From: Deltaproteobacteria bacterium
GTDB taxonomy: Bacteria; SAR324; NAC60-12
Length of the DNA: 38,753 nt
Assembly (NCBI GenBank): GCA_018645085.1
Contig: JABGPG010000126.1
Coordinates: 1 to 38,753 of the forward strand
Direction: 5' to 3'
Shown: positions 1 to 7,597 of the stretch, in pieces
How positions within the stretch are numbered: the first letter of the stretch is position 1
Layout: every line of letters starts with the position of its first letter
Notes under the pieces: generated by a model
The model's database searches: none
Seen by the model: only the letters and a program-made list of their open reading frames with translations
Told to the model about the DNA's origin: nothing
Position numbers and translations under genes: made by a program

Positions 1-918
1 TTTTTTAGCTGCGGTAATTAAGGCGTAGTCTTCAGGTTGACGGTGAAGATCAAAATTGAAAATATTTTCCTGAATTTCTTTACAACGCTCCAAATCGCAT
101 TCTGCAAGAATCACCTCATCTCCCAGTGTTTTACATTCAGCAACAATTTCACCTGTCGGTGCAATGATACAGGTGCCTCCAATCAAATCACAGTCTTCTT
201 CTTTGCCGGCTTTTGCAACACCGACAATCCAGGTACCATTTTGATACGCCGCCGCTTGTAAAACCAGGTGGTTATGAAACTCCTGCAGATGATCATGCTC
301 CGGTGCCGGCGGATAATGTTTTGGTGTGTTATAACCCAGCACTACAAGCTCAACTCCCTGCAGTCCCATGACCCGAAAAGTCTCCGGCCACCGACGGTCA
401 TTACAAATACACATGCCGATTTTACCGCCAAATAGCGGATGAACTTGAAAACCTAAATTACCCTTTTCAAAATATCTTTTCTCCAGATGTTGAAAAGCGC
501 GCCAGGGTTCATGTTCAGTGTGTCCCGGTAAATGTATCTTGCGGTATTTCGCAGCAATTTCACCCTGATTATTAACAAGCACTGCTGTATTAAAATGCCG
601 GGTGACTCCGTCTTCCACAACAAGTTCCGCAAAACCGAAATTAAAGCCGATTTTTAGTTTGCGTGCTTCATCAAACAAAGGCTGAGTAGCCTTGTTAGGC
701 ATTTCTGTTTCGAAATATTTATCAATTTCGGACTGATCCTCAGAATACCAACGCGGGAAGAAAGTCGTTAACGCTAGTTCCGGAAAGACAACCAGCTCTG
801 CGCCTTGCGCTTTTGCGTTTTGCATCAGAGCTATCATACGTTCGACTGCTGAAGAACGGGATTCTGCTACAGCGATCGGGCCGAGTTGTGCGGCCGCTAC
901 TTTTAAGATTCTTGACAT
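1..918 (-). CDS. N-carbamoyl-D-amino acid hydrolase (D-carbamoylase), 3' end cut by window edge
   Basis: This gene is not in the ORF track because no stop lies in the window; I translated it from the ATG at 918. The enzyme hydrolyses N-carbamoyl-D-amino acids to the free amino acid, CO2 and ammonia in the cytoplasm. The 306 visible residues align by eye along their whole length with the Agrobacterium enzyme of about 304 residues. The nitrilase-superfamily triad falls at E47 (FPELALTTFFPRW), K127 (KYRKIHLPGH) and C172 (CICNDRRWPE), the same numbers as in that enzyme. The visible end (HRQPEDYALI) matches the family C-terminus, so only a few residues are missing. It starts 14 bp after the M20 hydrolase and is the last visible gene of the ssnA operon. 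I see no clear Shine-Dalgarno, so it may depend on coupling. Its substrate in this pathway is unknown; a ureido acid from purine ring opening is my inference. Confidence 0.93.
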   Translation of the reverse strand, partial: MSRILKVAAAQLGPIAVAESRSSAVERMIALMQNAKAQGAELVVFPELALTTFFPRWYSEDQSEIDKYFETEMPNKATQPLFDEARKLKIGFNFGFAELVVEDGVTRHFNTAVLVNNQGEIAAKYRKIHLPGHTEHEPWRAFQHLEKRYFEKGNLGFQVHPLFGGKIGMCICNDRRWPETFRVMGLQGVELVVLGYNTPKHYPPAPEHDHLQEFHNHLVLQAAAYQNGTWIVGVAKAGKEEDCDLIGGTCIIAPTGEIVAECKTLGDEVILAECDLERCKEIQENIFNFDLHRQPEDYALITAAKK

Positions 919-932
919 TAAACTGTTATTGA

Positions 933-2165
933 TTATGATGATTTCTGCAGCAAAATTTGCAGGAGCACATCGGCACCCGCCTGAAGGTGCTTGGGTTCAG
1001 TATATTCTGCTACGTTATGACTTATGCCGTTTCGGCTTGGAACAAAGATCATGGCAGTTGGACAATTTGGTGCAAACATTTGTGCATCATGACCTGCTCC
1101 GGACGGCATTGATTTTACCCGGAAACCAAGTGTTGATGCTGTCTCTGCAACCAATGAAACCATTTCTTTATCAAATGAAACAGGCTCAAATCTGGCGAGT
1201 GTGCGGCTTGAAAAAGTCACCCCTTCTGCTTTACAAAGCTGTTCAATAAATGAGCTCATTGCCTGTTCAGCTTCTTGTAATTTCTGTTCGTCTGTATTTC
1301 GCAAATCAATGGTAATCAATGCTTCTTTGGCGATCACATTGATCAATCCGGGATTCAGTTTTGTCACTCCGACAGTGCCGATTTGATTCGCACCCATTTC
1401 ATTGGCAAGACGACGTACCTCTACCGAAATAGCCGCTGCCACATATCCTGCATCATGTCTGAGCCGCATCGGTGTTGTCCCGGCATGGTTTGCAGTTCCG
1501 CTTATTTTGTATTCATTCCACGAAATACCCTGAACACCTTCAACTGCACCTATTTCATAATCCTCCAGCTCCAGAATTGGACCTTGCTCTACATGCAGTT
1601 CAACATAACTATCTGCACGAAAATCACCTGTTGAGGTCTCACCGGCATAACCTATTTTGTCGAGTTCATCTCCAACGCGTGCCCCATCAATGTCAAGCAC
1701 ATCCAACATGCTTTTAAGTTCAAACGCACCCTGATGTACTCCACTTCCCATCATGTCCGGAGCAAAACGGGAACCTTCTTCGTTGGTAAAAAAACCAACT
1801 CCAAGCGGTTTTCGTGTCATAATCTCTGCGTCATTCAGGGTTGCGATTACTTCCAGACCTGCAAGAACCCCAAGGTTACCGTCATAACGTCCACCGCTTG
1901 CTACCGTATCTATATGTGATCCAGTCATCACCGGTCTTCCGGATTCCTGTCCTGCACGGATACCGATAACGTTTCCAATTTGGTCAACTGTAACTTCCAG
2001 ACCGAGTTCATGCATCCATTTAACAACGAGGTCACGCCCTTGGCGGTCTTCATCAGTCAGTGCCATTCTGCAGACACCTCCTCCGGCAATTGCGCCGATT
2101 TCAGCCAGCTCTTCAATTCTTGCGGAAAGACGGTCTATATTTATACGAAGATTAGCTAATGTCAT
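933..2165 (-). CDS. M20-family N-carbamoyl-L-amino acid hydrolase / allantoate amidohydrolase type
   Basis: A metal-dependent hydrolase of 410 residues in the family that includes N-carbamoyl-L-amino acid hydrolase (HyuC), beta-ureidopropionase and allantoate amidohydrolase. It cleaves a ureido group to release an amino acid, CO2 and ammonia. The di-metal ligands are visible: H84 (GSHIDT), D95 (GGRYDGNLG), E129/E130 (TNEEGSRF), H191 (ELHVEQGPILE) and a late His in GAGHDAQMF. Length is normal for the family. The ATG start is preceded by a good GAGGT ribosome binding site. It lies 88 bp downstream of the xanthine dehydrogenase and 14 bp upstream of the D-carbamoylase. A small inverted repeat (TGACT/AGTCA) overlaps the stop of the upstream gene. 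The exact substrate cannot be told from sequence; the position next to purine genes makes a purine-derived ureido acid likely. Confidence 0.9.
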   Translation of the reverse strand: MTLANLRINIDRLSARIEELAEIGAIAGGGVCRMALTDEDRQGRDLVVKWMHELGLEVTVDQIGNVIGIRAGQESGRPVMTGSHIDTVASGGRYDGNLGVLAGLEVIATLNDAEIMTRKPLGVGFFTNEEGSRFAPDMMGSGVHQGAFELKSMLDVLDIDGARVGDELDKIGYAGETSTGDFRADSYVELHVEQGPILELEDYEIGAVEGVQGISWNEYKISGTANHAGTTPMRLRHDAGYVAAAISVEVRRLANEMGANQIGTVGVTKLNPGLINVIAKEALITIDLRNTDEQKLQEAEQAMSSFIEQLCKAEGVTFSSRTLARFEPVSFDKEMVSLVAETASTLGFRVKSMPSGAGHDAQMFAPNCPTAMIFVPSRNGISHNVAEYTEPKHLQAGADVLLQILLQKSS

Positions 2166-2253
2166 TAAAATACCTCTACTTTATTTATCTCAGGATGGAA
2201 TGCTTAAACAAGGAACACCCCCACTATTTAAAATGTTGTCTGACTTTTTTCAG

Positions 2254-4803
2254 TCATTTAATTTTTTTTAAAGGCAGCTCATATTGTCGTTCGCCGCTGA
2301 ACTGGCAAAAAGCGTTTGCAACTGCAGAAGCAGTTGGAACGAGGCCGATTTCACCTACACCTTTTGCTCCACAGGGCCCGAACTCATCCGGTTCTTCAAT
2401 ACCGATTACGACGATACGCGGTGTAGCAGCGGCTCGGATCATACCAAGTTTGCCGAGCTTTGTGTGTACAGGGCGGCCTTCTTCCATCTCAAATTTTTCA
2501 GAAAGCGCGTAACCAAGACCCATGTGAACTGAACCTTCGAGCTGACCTTCGAATAAAATTGGATTAACGATCCTTCCTGCGTCATGCGCTGCATAAACGG
2601 TATCCACTTTTCCTGAGTCATCCAGAGTTACAACCTGTGTTGCATAGCTGTAGGAATAATGAGTTTTCGGCTCATCTACATCGTCCTCTATCGCAGTGGT
2701 CCAGTTACAAACCCACTCGCCCAGATATTCACGGCCTACCAATTCTGCCAGTGAATGTTTTTCCAAATCTGCTTTTAATTTCTTACCTGCGTCCAAAACA
2801 CTGTTGCCAATGAGAGAGGTGCCGCGTGAAGCAGTTGTCATTCCACAGGGAGCGTCTTTGGAAGTATCGACTTTTACTTTTACAAAATCCGGTTTCACGC
2901 CGGTTGCTTCACATAAAAACTGAACTGCCATCGTAAAAACGCCCTGTCCCATTTCCGTCCAGCCGTGGTGGATCGTAATTTCAGTAGGTGATTCAATCAC
3001 AACTCTGACCTTGCTTTCATCCTGAACCCCGTTGCCGATTCCGGTGTTTTTCATCCCGCAGGCAATTCCGGCGTATTTGGCGTTTTTAAACTGCTCTTTG
3101 ACTGCCAACAATGTTTTTTGAATTCCGATTCCGGAAGTAATTTTTTGGCCGGTCGAGGTACGGTCTCCCGGTTGGAGAGCATTGTCATATCGTATTTGCC
3201 AGCGGTCAAATCCGCCCTGTAGACAAAGTTCGTCAATACAACTTTCGATCGCAAAATTAATTTGATTTACACCAAATCCACGCATGGCACCACATGGAAC
3301 GTTATTGGTGTAAACAGCACGGCTGCGGAGATTTACCACAGGAATCGAATATGCGCTGGTGGCATGTCCCGCGGCGCGTTCCAAAACTTTCATGCCGACT
3401 GACGCATAAGCACCGGTGTCGCCGATGATGTCCGCGTTAACAAAAGTCAGCTTGCCGTTTTTGTCACAACCGAGCGACATTTCCATGTTCATCGGATGCC
3501 GCTTGGGATGCATGCAGAGTGATTCCGGACGAGTCAGTGCGACTCTAACCGGCACTTGAAGAAGATGCGCAAACAGAGCTGCGTGACCCTGCACAGAGAT
3601 GTCCTCCTTACCGCCGAATCCTCCTCCGTTTGGCATTAAAATCACCACCACTTTTTCCAGCGGTAGCCCTAATATTTTACTGATGCTGTTCCGGTCTTCA
3701 TAGACTCCCTGACTCTGAGAATAAACCTCAACGCCTTCTGCGGAAGGTTTCGCCAGACAGCATTCGATTTCCAAAAACGCATGTTCGATGCGTTGTGTTT
3801 TGTAAGTGCCTTTTGTGACAAAAACACTTTCTTTTTCCGCCTGCTTGCTGTCACCTCGCTTAATCTCAAGGTTCGACAACAAATTTCCATTTTCGTGAAT
3901 TTGTGCACAGTTTGCGGAAAGTGCTTCAAACGGATCAGTAACAGGCGGCAGCACCTCATACTCCACCTTGATCAGCGAAACAGCTTCACGCGCTGTTTTC
4001 TCTGTATCAGCAACAACTCCAGCGATGACATCACCAATGTAACGTGTTGTTTCTCCACGCTTTACCATCAGTGGCCAATCCTGAACAATTAGCCCGGTGT
4101 AACGTTCTCCTGGAATATCGTCCGCAGTAAAAACACGTAGTACACCATCCAGTTTTTCTGCATCCGCAGAGTCAATTTTCAAAACTTTTGCTCTAGGATG
4201 TTCACTAAATTTTAAAGCACCATGCACCATGCCTGAAAATTTAAGATCAGCTACATACGGTGCTTCTCCGGTGGCAAGTCGAAGTGCGTCATATTTTGGC
4301 AGGCTTTCACCAACTTTACCGCTGCTTTGAGGTAGCTCGATTTTAGCATTATTACGTAAAGCTTGCGCTGCAGATAGGCATGATTTGGTCACTTTTTTAT
4401 AACCTGTACAGCGGCAGAGGTTACTGTTTAAGGCTTTGTTGACTTCGCTTTCTGTCACAAATCCTTGATTCAGCAGGGGCCAGACTTTCATGATAATTCC
4501 TGGTGTGCAGAATCCACACTGCAGCCCACCTTCGGTAGCAAAGGCATTGATCACGGTTTCTTTTTTGCTTGCATCCAGCCCTTCCATTGTGACTACTTCC
4601 TTTCCGGCAACACGTCTCATGGGGGAAATACAGGCTTTAAGAGGATTACCGTCCAAAAGAACAGTACAGCATCCACAAACTCCTTCAGGAGCACAGCCAT
4701 CCTTAGGCGAGATTATATTTTTAACATCACGTAAATATGTCATCAAAGACAATTCCGGATCTCCGTCGTAATCTATGGTACTACCGTTTAGTTTGAATTC
4801 CAT
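2254..4803 (-). CDS. Fused 2Fe-2S/molybdenum xanthine dehydrogenase, selenium-dependent type
   Basis: This 849-residue protein joins a 2Fe-2S subunit (about 1-160) to a molybdenum-cofactor subunit (about 170-849), with no FAD domain. The plant-type cluster cysteines are C37, C43 and C46 plus C58. The second cluster is marked by CGFCTPG and CRCTGY. In the molybdenum part I see GGGFGGKED, GAMRGFG, EMGQGVF and the catalytic-glutamate motif GVGEIG near residue 817. Length and fusion fit the family annotated as selenium-dependent xanthine dehydrogenase, which hydroxylates purines such as hypoxanthine and xanthine. With no FAD domain it needs a separate electron acceptor; YgfK or another Fe-S protein is a candidate. 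AAGGAG precedes the ATG. The gene is separated from ygfK only by the RAYT gene and a palindrome. Selenium dependence is a family inference; no selD or yqeB is in the window. Confidence 0.88.
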   Translation of the reverse strand: MEFKLNGSTIDYDGDPELSLMTYLRDVKNIISPKDGCAPEGVCGCCTVLLDGNPLKACISPMRRVAGKEVVTMEGLDASKKETVINAFATEGGLQCGFCTPGIIMKVWPLLNQGFVTESEVNKALNSNLCRCTGYKKVTKSCLSAAQALRNNAKIELPQSSGKVGESLPKYDALRLATGEAPYVADLKFSGMVHGALKFSEHPRAKVLKIDSADAEKLDGVLRVFTADDIPGERYTGLIVQDWPLMVKRGETTRYIGDVIAGVVADTEKTAREAVSLIKVEYEVLPPVTDPFEALSANCAQIHENGNLLSNLEIKRGDSKQAEKESVFVTKGTYKTQRIEHAFLEIECCLAKPSAEGVEVYSQSQGVYEDRNSISKILGLPLEKVVVILMPNGGGFGGKEDISVQGHAALFAHLLQVPVRVALTRPESLCMHPKRHPMNMEMSLGCDKNGKLTFVNADIIGDTGAYASVGMKVLERAAGHATSAYSIPVVNLRSRAVYTNNVPCGAMRGFGVNQINFAIESCIDELCLQGGFDRWQIRYDNALQPGDRTSTGQKITSGIGIQKTLLAVKEQFKNAKYAGIACGMKNTGIGNGVQDESKVRVVIESPTEITIHHGWTEMGQGVFTMAVQFLCEATGVKPDFVKVKVDTSKDAPCGMTTASRGTSLIGNSVLDAGKKLKADLEKHSLAELVGREYLGEWVCNWTTAIEDDVDEPKTHYSYSYATQVVTLDDSGKVDTVYAAHDAGRIVNPILFEGQLEGSVHMGLGYALSEKFEMEEGRPVHTKLGKLGMIRAAATPRIVVIGIEEPDEFGPCGAKGVGEIGLVPTASAVANAFCQFSGERQYELPLKKIK

Positions 4804-4854
4804 TCTTCTCCTTGTATTTTGTAAATTGCATGCAGCTTTATGTTACGGTCCGTT

Positions 4855-4882
4855 GTAGGGGCACGGCGCGCCGTGCCCCTAC
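4855..4882. repeat. REP-like perfect 28-bp palindrome at the 3' end of the RAYT gene
   Basis: Each arm is GTAGGGGCACGGCG followed directly by its exact reverse complement. The RAYT stop codon (TAG, minus strand, 4879-4881) is part of this palindrome. A diverged copy with four differences lies at 7545-7572. Short GC-rich palindromes beside a RAYT gene are the normal setting for REP elements, so I read this as the cognate REP. It could also act as a stem-loop between ygfK/RAYT and xdh on the transcript. Confidence 0.85.
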
Positions 4883-5418
4883 CGAAACAATTTGTCTAAT
4901 TTCCAGTGTGCTGGATTATTTATAATGTACTCACGAAAATGTTTCAATTCAGTTTCGTTACGAATGACATGTTCCCAATAATTTCGTTGCCATAATTTCC
5001 CGCCGGGTGTTTGTCTAACTTCATTAAAACGCTTTGTGACTGCAGATTTAAAGGATCGAATGATACTTGGAATCGATCCCGAAACAGGTTTTCCAAATTT
5101 CTCAATATTTTTATCACTTGAGATGGATTCTTTTTCAACGGAGCTCTCTTTTTCAATTTGTATAATTCCGTGAAAATGATTTGGCATTACTACCCATGCA
5201 TCGAGTTTCAAATAATCTCGCAAATCTAAAGTTTTTCTCCATTCTTCAGCAACTACTTTCCCTAGATTATTCAACTGTATTTTTGCATTCTTTATCGTCC
5301 CAAACAGGCATTTCTTTTGTTGAACGCAGATAGTAATAAAATATGCTCCTTCCTGTGAATAGTTATAACCCTTCAATCGAATAGAGTATCGATGATGAAT
5401 TTTAGGGTTATATTGCAT
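4879..5418 (-). CDS. REP-associated tyrosine transposase (RAYT, Y1/IS200-like)
   Basis: A single-domain Y1 HUH nuclease of about 179 residues, of the kind that binds and cleaves REP palindromes. The family start (MQYNP, then HHRYSIRLKGYNYSQEGAYF), the HUH motif (MPNHFHGII) and the C-terminal helix with the likely catalytic tyrosine (REYIINNPAHW) are all visible. The track starts 14 codons earlier at 5460, overlapping ygfK. I chose the ATG at 5418 because RAYT proteins usually begin here and because it lies just after the ygfK stop. The gene sits inside the purine operon in the same direction, and its stop codon is inside a REP-like palindrome. The frame is open with all motifs, so it is probably functional. 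RAYTs are usually single-copy and domesticated rather than autonomous transposons. Confidence 0.9.
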   Translation of the reverse strand: MQYNPKIHHRYSIRLKGYNYSQEGAYFITICVQQKKCLFGTIKNAKIQLNNLGKVVAEEWRKTLDLRDYLKLDAWVVMPNHFHGIIQIEKESSVEKESISSDKNIEKFGKPVSGSIPSIIRSFKSAVTKRFNEVRQTPGGKLWQRNYWEHVIRNETELKHFREYIINNPAHWKLDKLFR

Positions 5419-5428
5419 ATCAATTTCA

Positions 5429-7516
5429 TCACCCGGAAGTGTGGCGTGACGTGTTCTCATATGAGGTTCTCATCATCTGCATTATCTCATAATTCAAAAA
5501 ACTTACACGACTTTTTGCCTCACCGGAAATTGTGTTTGCAGGATCGTTTTTGGAAAATTGAATGTCAAAATCTGGTCCGGAATAATTAACAGTATTTCCA
5601 GTTTCAGAAACACGATATTCCTTGCCGTCAAAACGGGAAAAGACTGTAGATTCCTGAGCAGAAGTTTCCACACTTTCAATATAAAAACCGTCTCGGTGGC
5701 TGAATTCCTGAAAAGTTTCCAGACTACCGAAAAACCGAGGTTTGAGCAAAAACGGACCACCGTCTTCCGGGCAGAAAATATCACAGTTTCCGCATTCATT
5801 ACAAAAATCTGCAAAGTTCGCAATTTGATATTTTTTCTCTAATTTCAGAGAATTCTTGGCTTTTACTGACCAGCCAGATTTATTGTTTTCAAACTCCAAT
5901 ATTTCAGTTTCACCCTGAGGAATATTCAGTGCAAAATTAGCATCGTTGGGGCAAACCGGAATGCACTTATCGCAGGTGAGGCAGTCGAATAGTTCAAGTG
6001 TTGTTCCGACTTTCCGGGGCGGATTTGAGTTTTTTTCTAAAGTATAACGTGCCTGTGTTGTGACCTCGTCGACATATGTTTTTGTATTCAGCAATTTAAC
6101 TTCGGAAAGCCATTTTTCAAAAATTTCATTCGCCAACGGTTCTTCTTGCGCTCCGGCAACTTTCCGGAATTCCCCACCGTTTTCCAACGTTTTACGCAGA
6201 GCATCCACCGTCGCAGCTTCTGTTCCGGAAGCGTTTACGCCGCCGGAAGCTATATTTTCCAGGGCCTGCTCAGCGTTTCCGTATGCTTTGAGGATGTAAC
6301 TTTCGATGTCACTTACGCCGAGTTTGTCCATACGTGAGTTTAACTCTTTGTAATAAGCACTGCTTCTGCTGTAACCGCCAACTTTCAGCAGATCACTGCA
6401 AACCGTGATTGGAGTCAAACCTAAAGCAACTGCATCCGCGAAGTTTGTTTTGTCAATGCCTGCAGAAAATGAAATTGGAAATTGGTCGCCGAATTTTTCA
6501 CGGAACTGCTGCACCAAATGGATTCCTAAAACGTGCAGGGGAGTTCCGGAAAGGTACATAACTTTTTCACTTTGCGGAAAGAAGTCCCGATGATTTTCCA
6601 CAATCAGCGTGTTATTAAATTTTACTCCAAAACCCAAACCCAGCGTTTTTGCGGTTTCACCGAGACGTTCAACAAAACCCTGCGCCTGTTCCCAACTGGC
6701 GTCATTTTCAAATGCTTCATCCGGAACGTGAATTTCCGCATAACCCAGAATTTCGTTGAATAAGTGTCGTACCTTTTCTTTTCCTAAAAGAGTTGGATTA
6801 AGTTTGATAATGCAGTTCAAATCGTGTTCACGGAAAAGATAATCAATTATTTTTTCAATTTCTTCCGGAGGACATCCGTGAAATGTACTTAGAGTCAGAG
6901 TGTCAGAAAGTTTCGTCTGGAAATCCAGCTTTCGGAATTCACGGTACTGCTCCGGAATTTGTTGTCGGTAATGTTCCACGATTGCGGACGCATCCTGCAT
7001 ACCTTCAATAAACTGCCGTACTTTGTCGGATTGAATTCCCGCTAAATCATAACCGACACTCATGTCATACAGCACGTCGCCGAAATTATCAGCCAGTTCC
7101 AGCTTTCCGCTGGCCTGCAGAATTTCAATCAGCATCGCACCTTTTACATATTCATGCAGTGACTGCTCAATCCGTAATTCCTGTGACCATTCAACATTGT
7201 AACCCACTGTCTGCATGTCAATACAGGGTCGTGGAATTTCCAGTTCATCTAGAATTTGTACGGTCTTCAATTCCATAATTCTGCATCCACCCAACCATGA
7301 AAGCAAAATATTTTGTGCCATTTGGGTTTGTGGCCCGGAAGCAGGTCCGAGAGCTGAAGAACTTTTTTTGCCGTGAAAATTTACGGAATAATCTTTTCCG
7401 GAAATACCGCAGAAAAATTTTTTTGCAGGAAAATCAAAAATGGATTGCTCTGTTTCTAACTCGTCAAACATTCGGTTTATGAGAGAACCAAATGGATGCG
7501 GAATTAATTCAGCCAT
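5429..7516 (-). CDS. ygfK: YgfK-type flavin/Fe-S oxidoreductase, short form
   Basis: This protein matches E. coli YgfK (annotated as putative selenate reductase subunit) at the N-terminus (FDELETEQSIF, LKTVQILDELEIPRPCID, STFHGCPPEEIE, KLNPTLLG). It also matches at the C-terminus, with two ferredoxin-type 4Fe-4S motifs, CLTCDKCIPVCP near residue 510 and CNECGNCDIFCP near 570. The N-terminal half looks like a dihydropyrimidine/dihydroorotate dehydrogenase-type barrel. It has 695 residues, about 340 fewer than E. coli YgfK, because the central GltD-like FAD/NAD(P) domain is absent. The track start at 7561 is a GTG inside a palindrome; the ATG at 7516 (MAELIPHPFG) matches the family start. YgfK is required for anaerobic uric acid use in gut bacteria. 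The C-terminus (ENTSRHTSG) next to the RAYT gene may not be original. Confidence 0.87.
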   Translation of the reverse strand: MAELIPHPFGSLINRMFDELETEQSIFDFPAKKFFCGISGKDYSVNFHGKKSSSALGPASGPQTQMAQNILLSWLGGCRIMELKTVQILDELEIPRPCIDMQTVGYNVEWSQELRIEQSLHEYVKGAMLIEILQASGKLELADNFGDVLYDMSVGYDLAGIQSDKVRQFIEGMQDASAIVEHYRQQIPEQYREFRKLDFQTKLSDTLTLSTFHGCPPEEIEKIIDYLFREHDLNCIIKLNPTLLGKEKVRHLFNEILGYAEIHVPDEAFENDASWEQAQGFVERLGETAKTLGLGFGVKFNNTLIVENHRDFFPQSEKVMYLSGTPLHVLGIHLVQQFREKFGDQFPISFSAGIDKTNFADAVALGLTPITVCSDLLKVGGYSRSSAYYKELNSRMDKLGVSDIESYILKAYGNAEQALENIASGGVNASGTEAATVDALRKTLENGGEFRKVAGAQEEPLANEIFEKWLSEVKLLNTKTYVDEVTTQARYTLEKNSNPPRKVGTTLELFDCLTCDKCIPVCPNDANFALNIPQGETEILEFENNKSGWSVKAKNSLKLEKKYQIANFADFCNECGNCDIFCPEDGGPFLLKPRFFGSLETFQEFSHRDGFYIESVETSAQESTVFSRFDGKEYRVSETGNTVNYSGPDFDIQFSKNDPANTISGEAKSRVSFLNYEIMQMMRTSYENTSRHTSG

Positions 7517-7544
7517 AAAAAGTTTAAAGTTAAACGGTTTCAGA

Positions 7545-7572
7545 GTAGAGGCACGGCACACCGTGCCCGTAC
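7545..7572. repeat. REP-like imperfect 28-bp palindrome between ssnA and ygfK
   Basis: This has the same length and layout as the palindrome at 4855-4882, with four substitutions (GTAGAGGCACGGCA then CACCGTGCCCGTAC). It lies in the 81-bp gap between ssnA and ygfK. It is flanked by two 9-bp direct repeats TCAGAGTAG (7540-7548 and 7579-7587), the first overlapping its left arm. Together the two copies bracket ygfK plus the RAYT gene. It could also form a hairpin in the ssnA-ygfK message. Confidence 0.75.
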
Positions 7573-7597
7573 AAAGTCTCAGAGTAGGAGAATGGTT

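Noticed and set aside
7517-7561. ygfK start at the GTG in the track
   Set aside because: It begins inside the REP-like palindrome and adds 15 residues not seen in E. coli YgfK. The ATG at 7516 matches the family.
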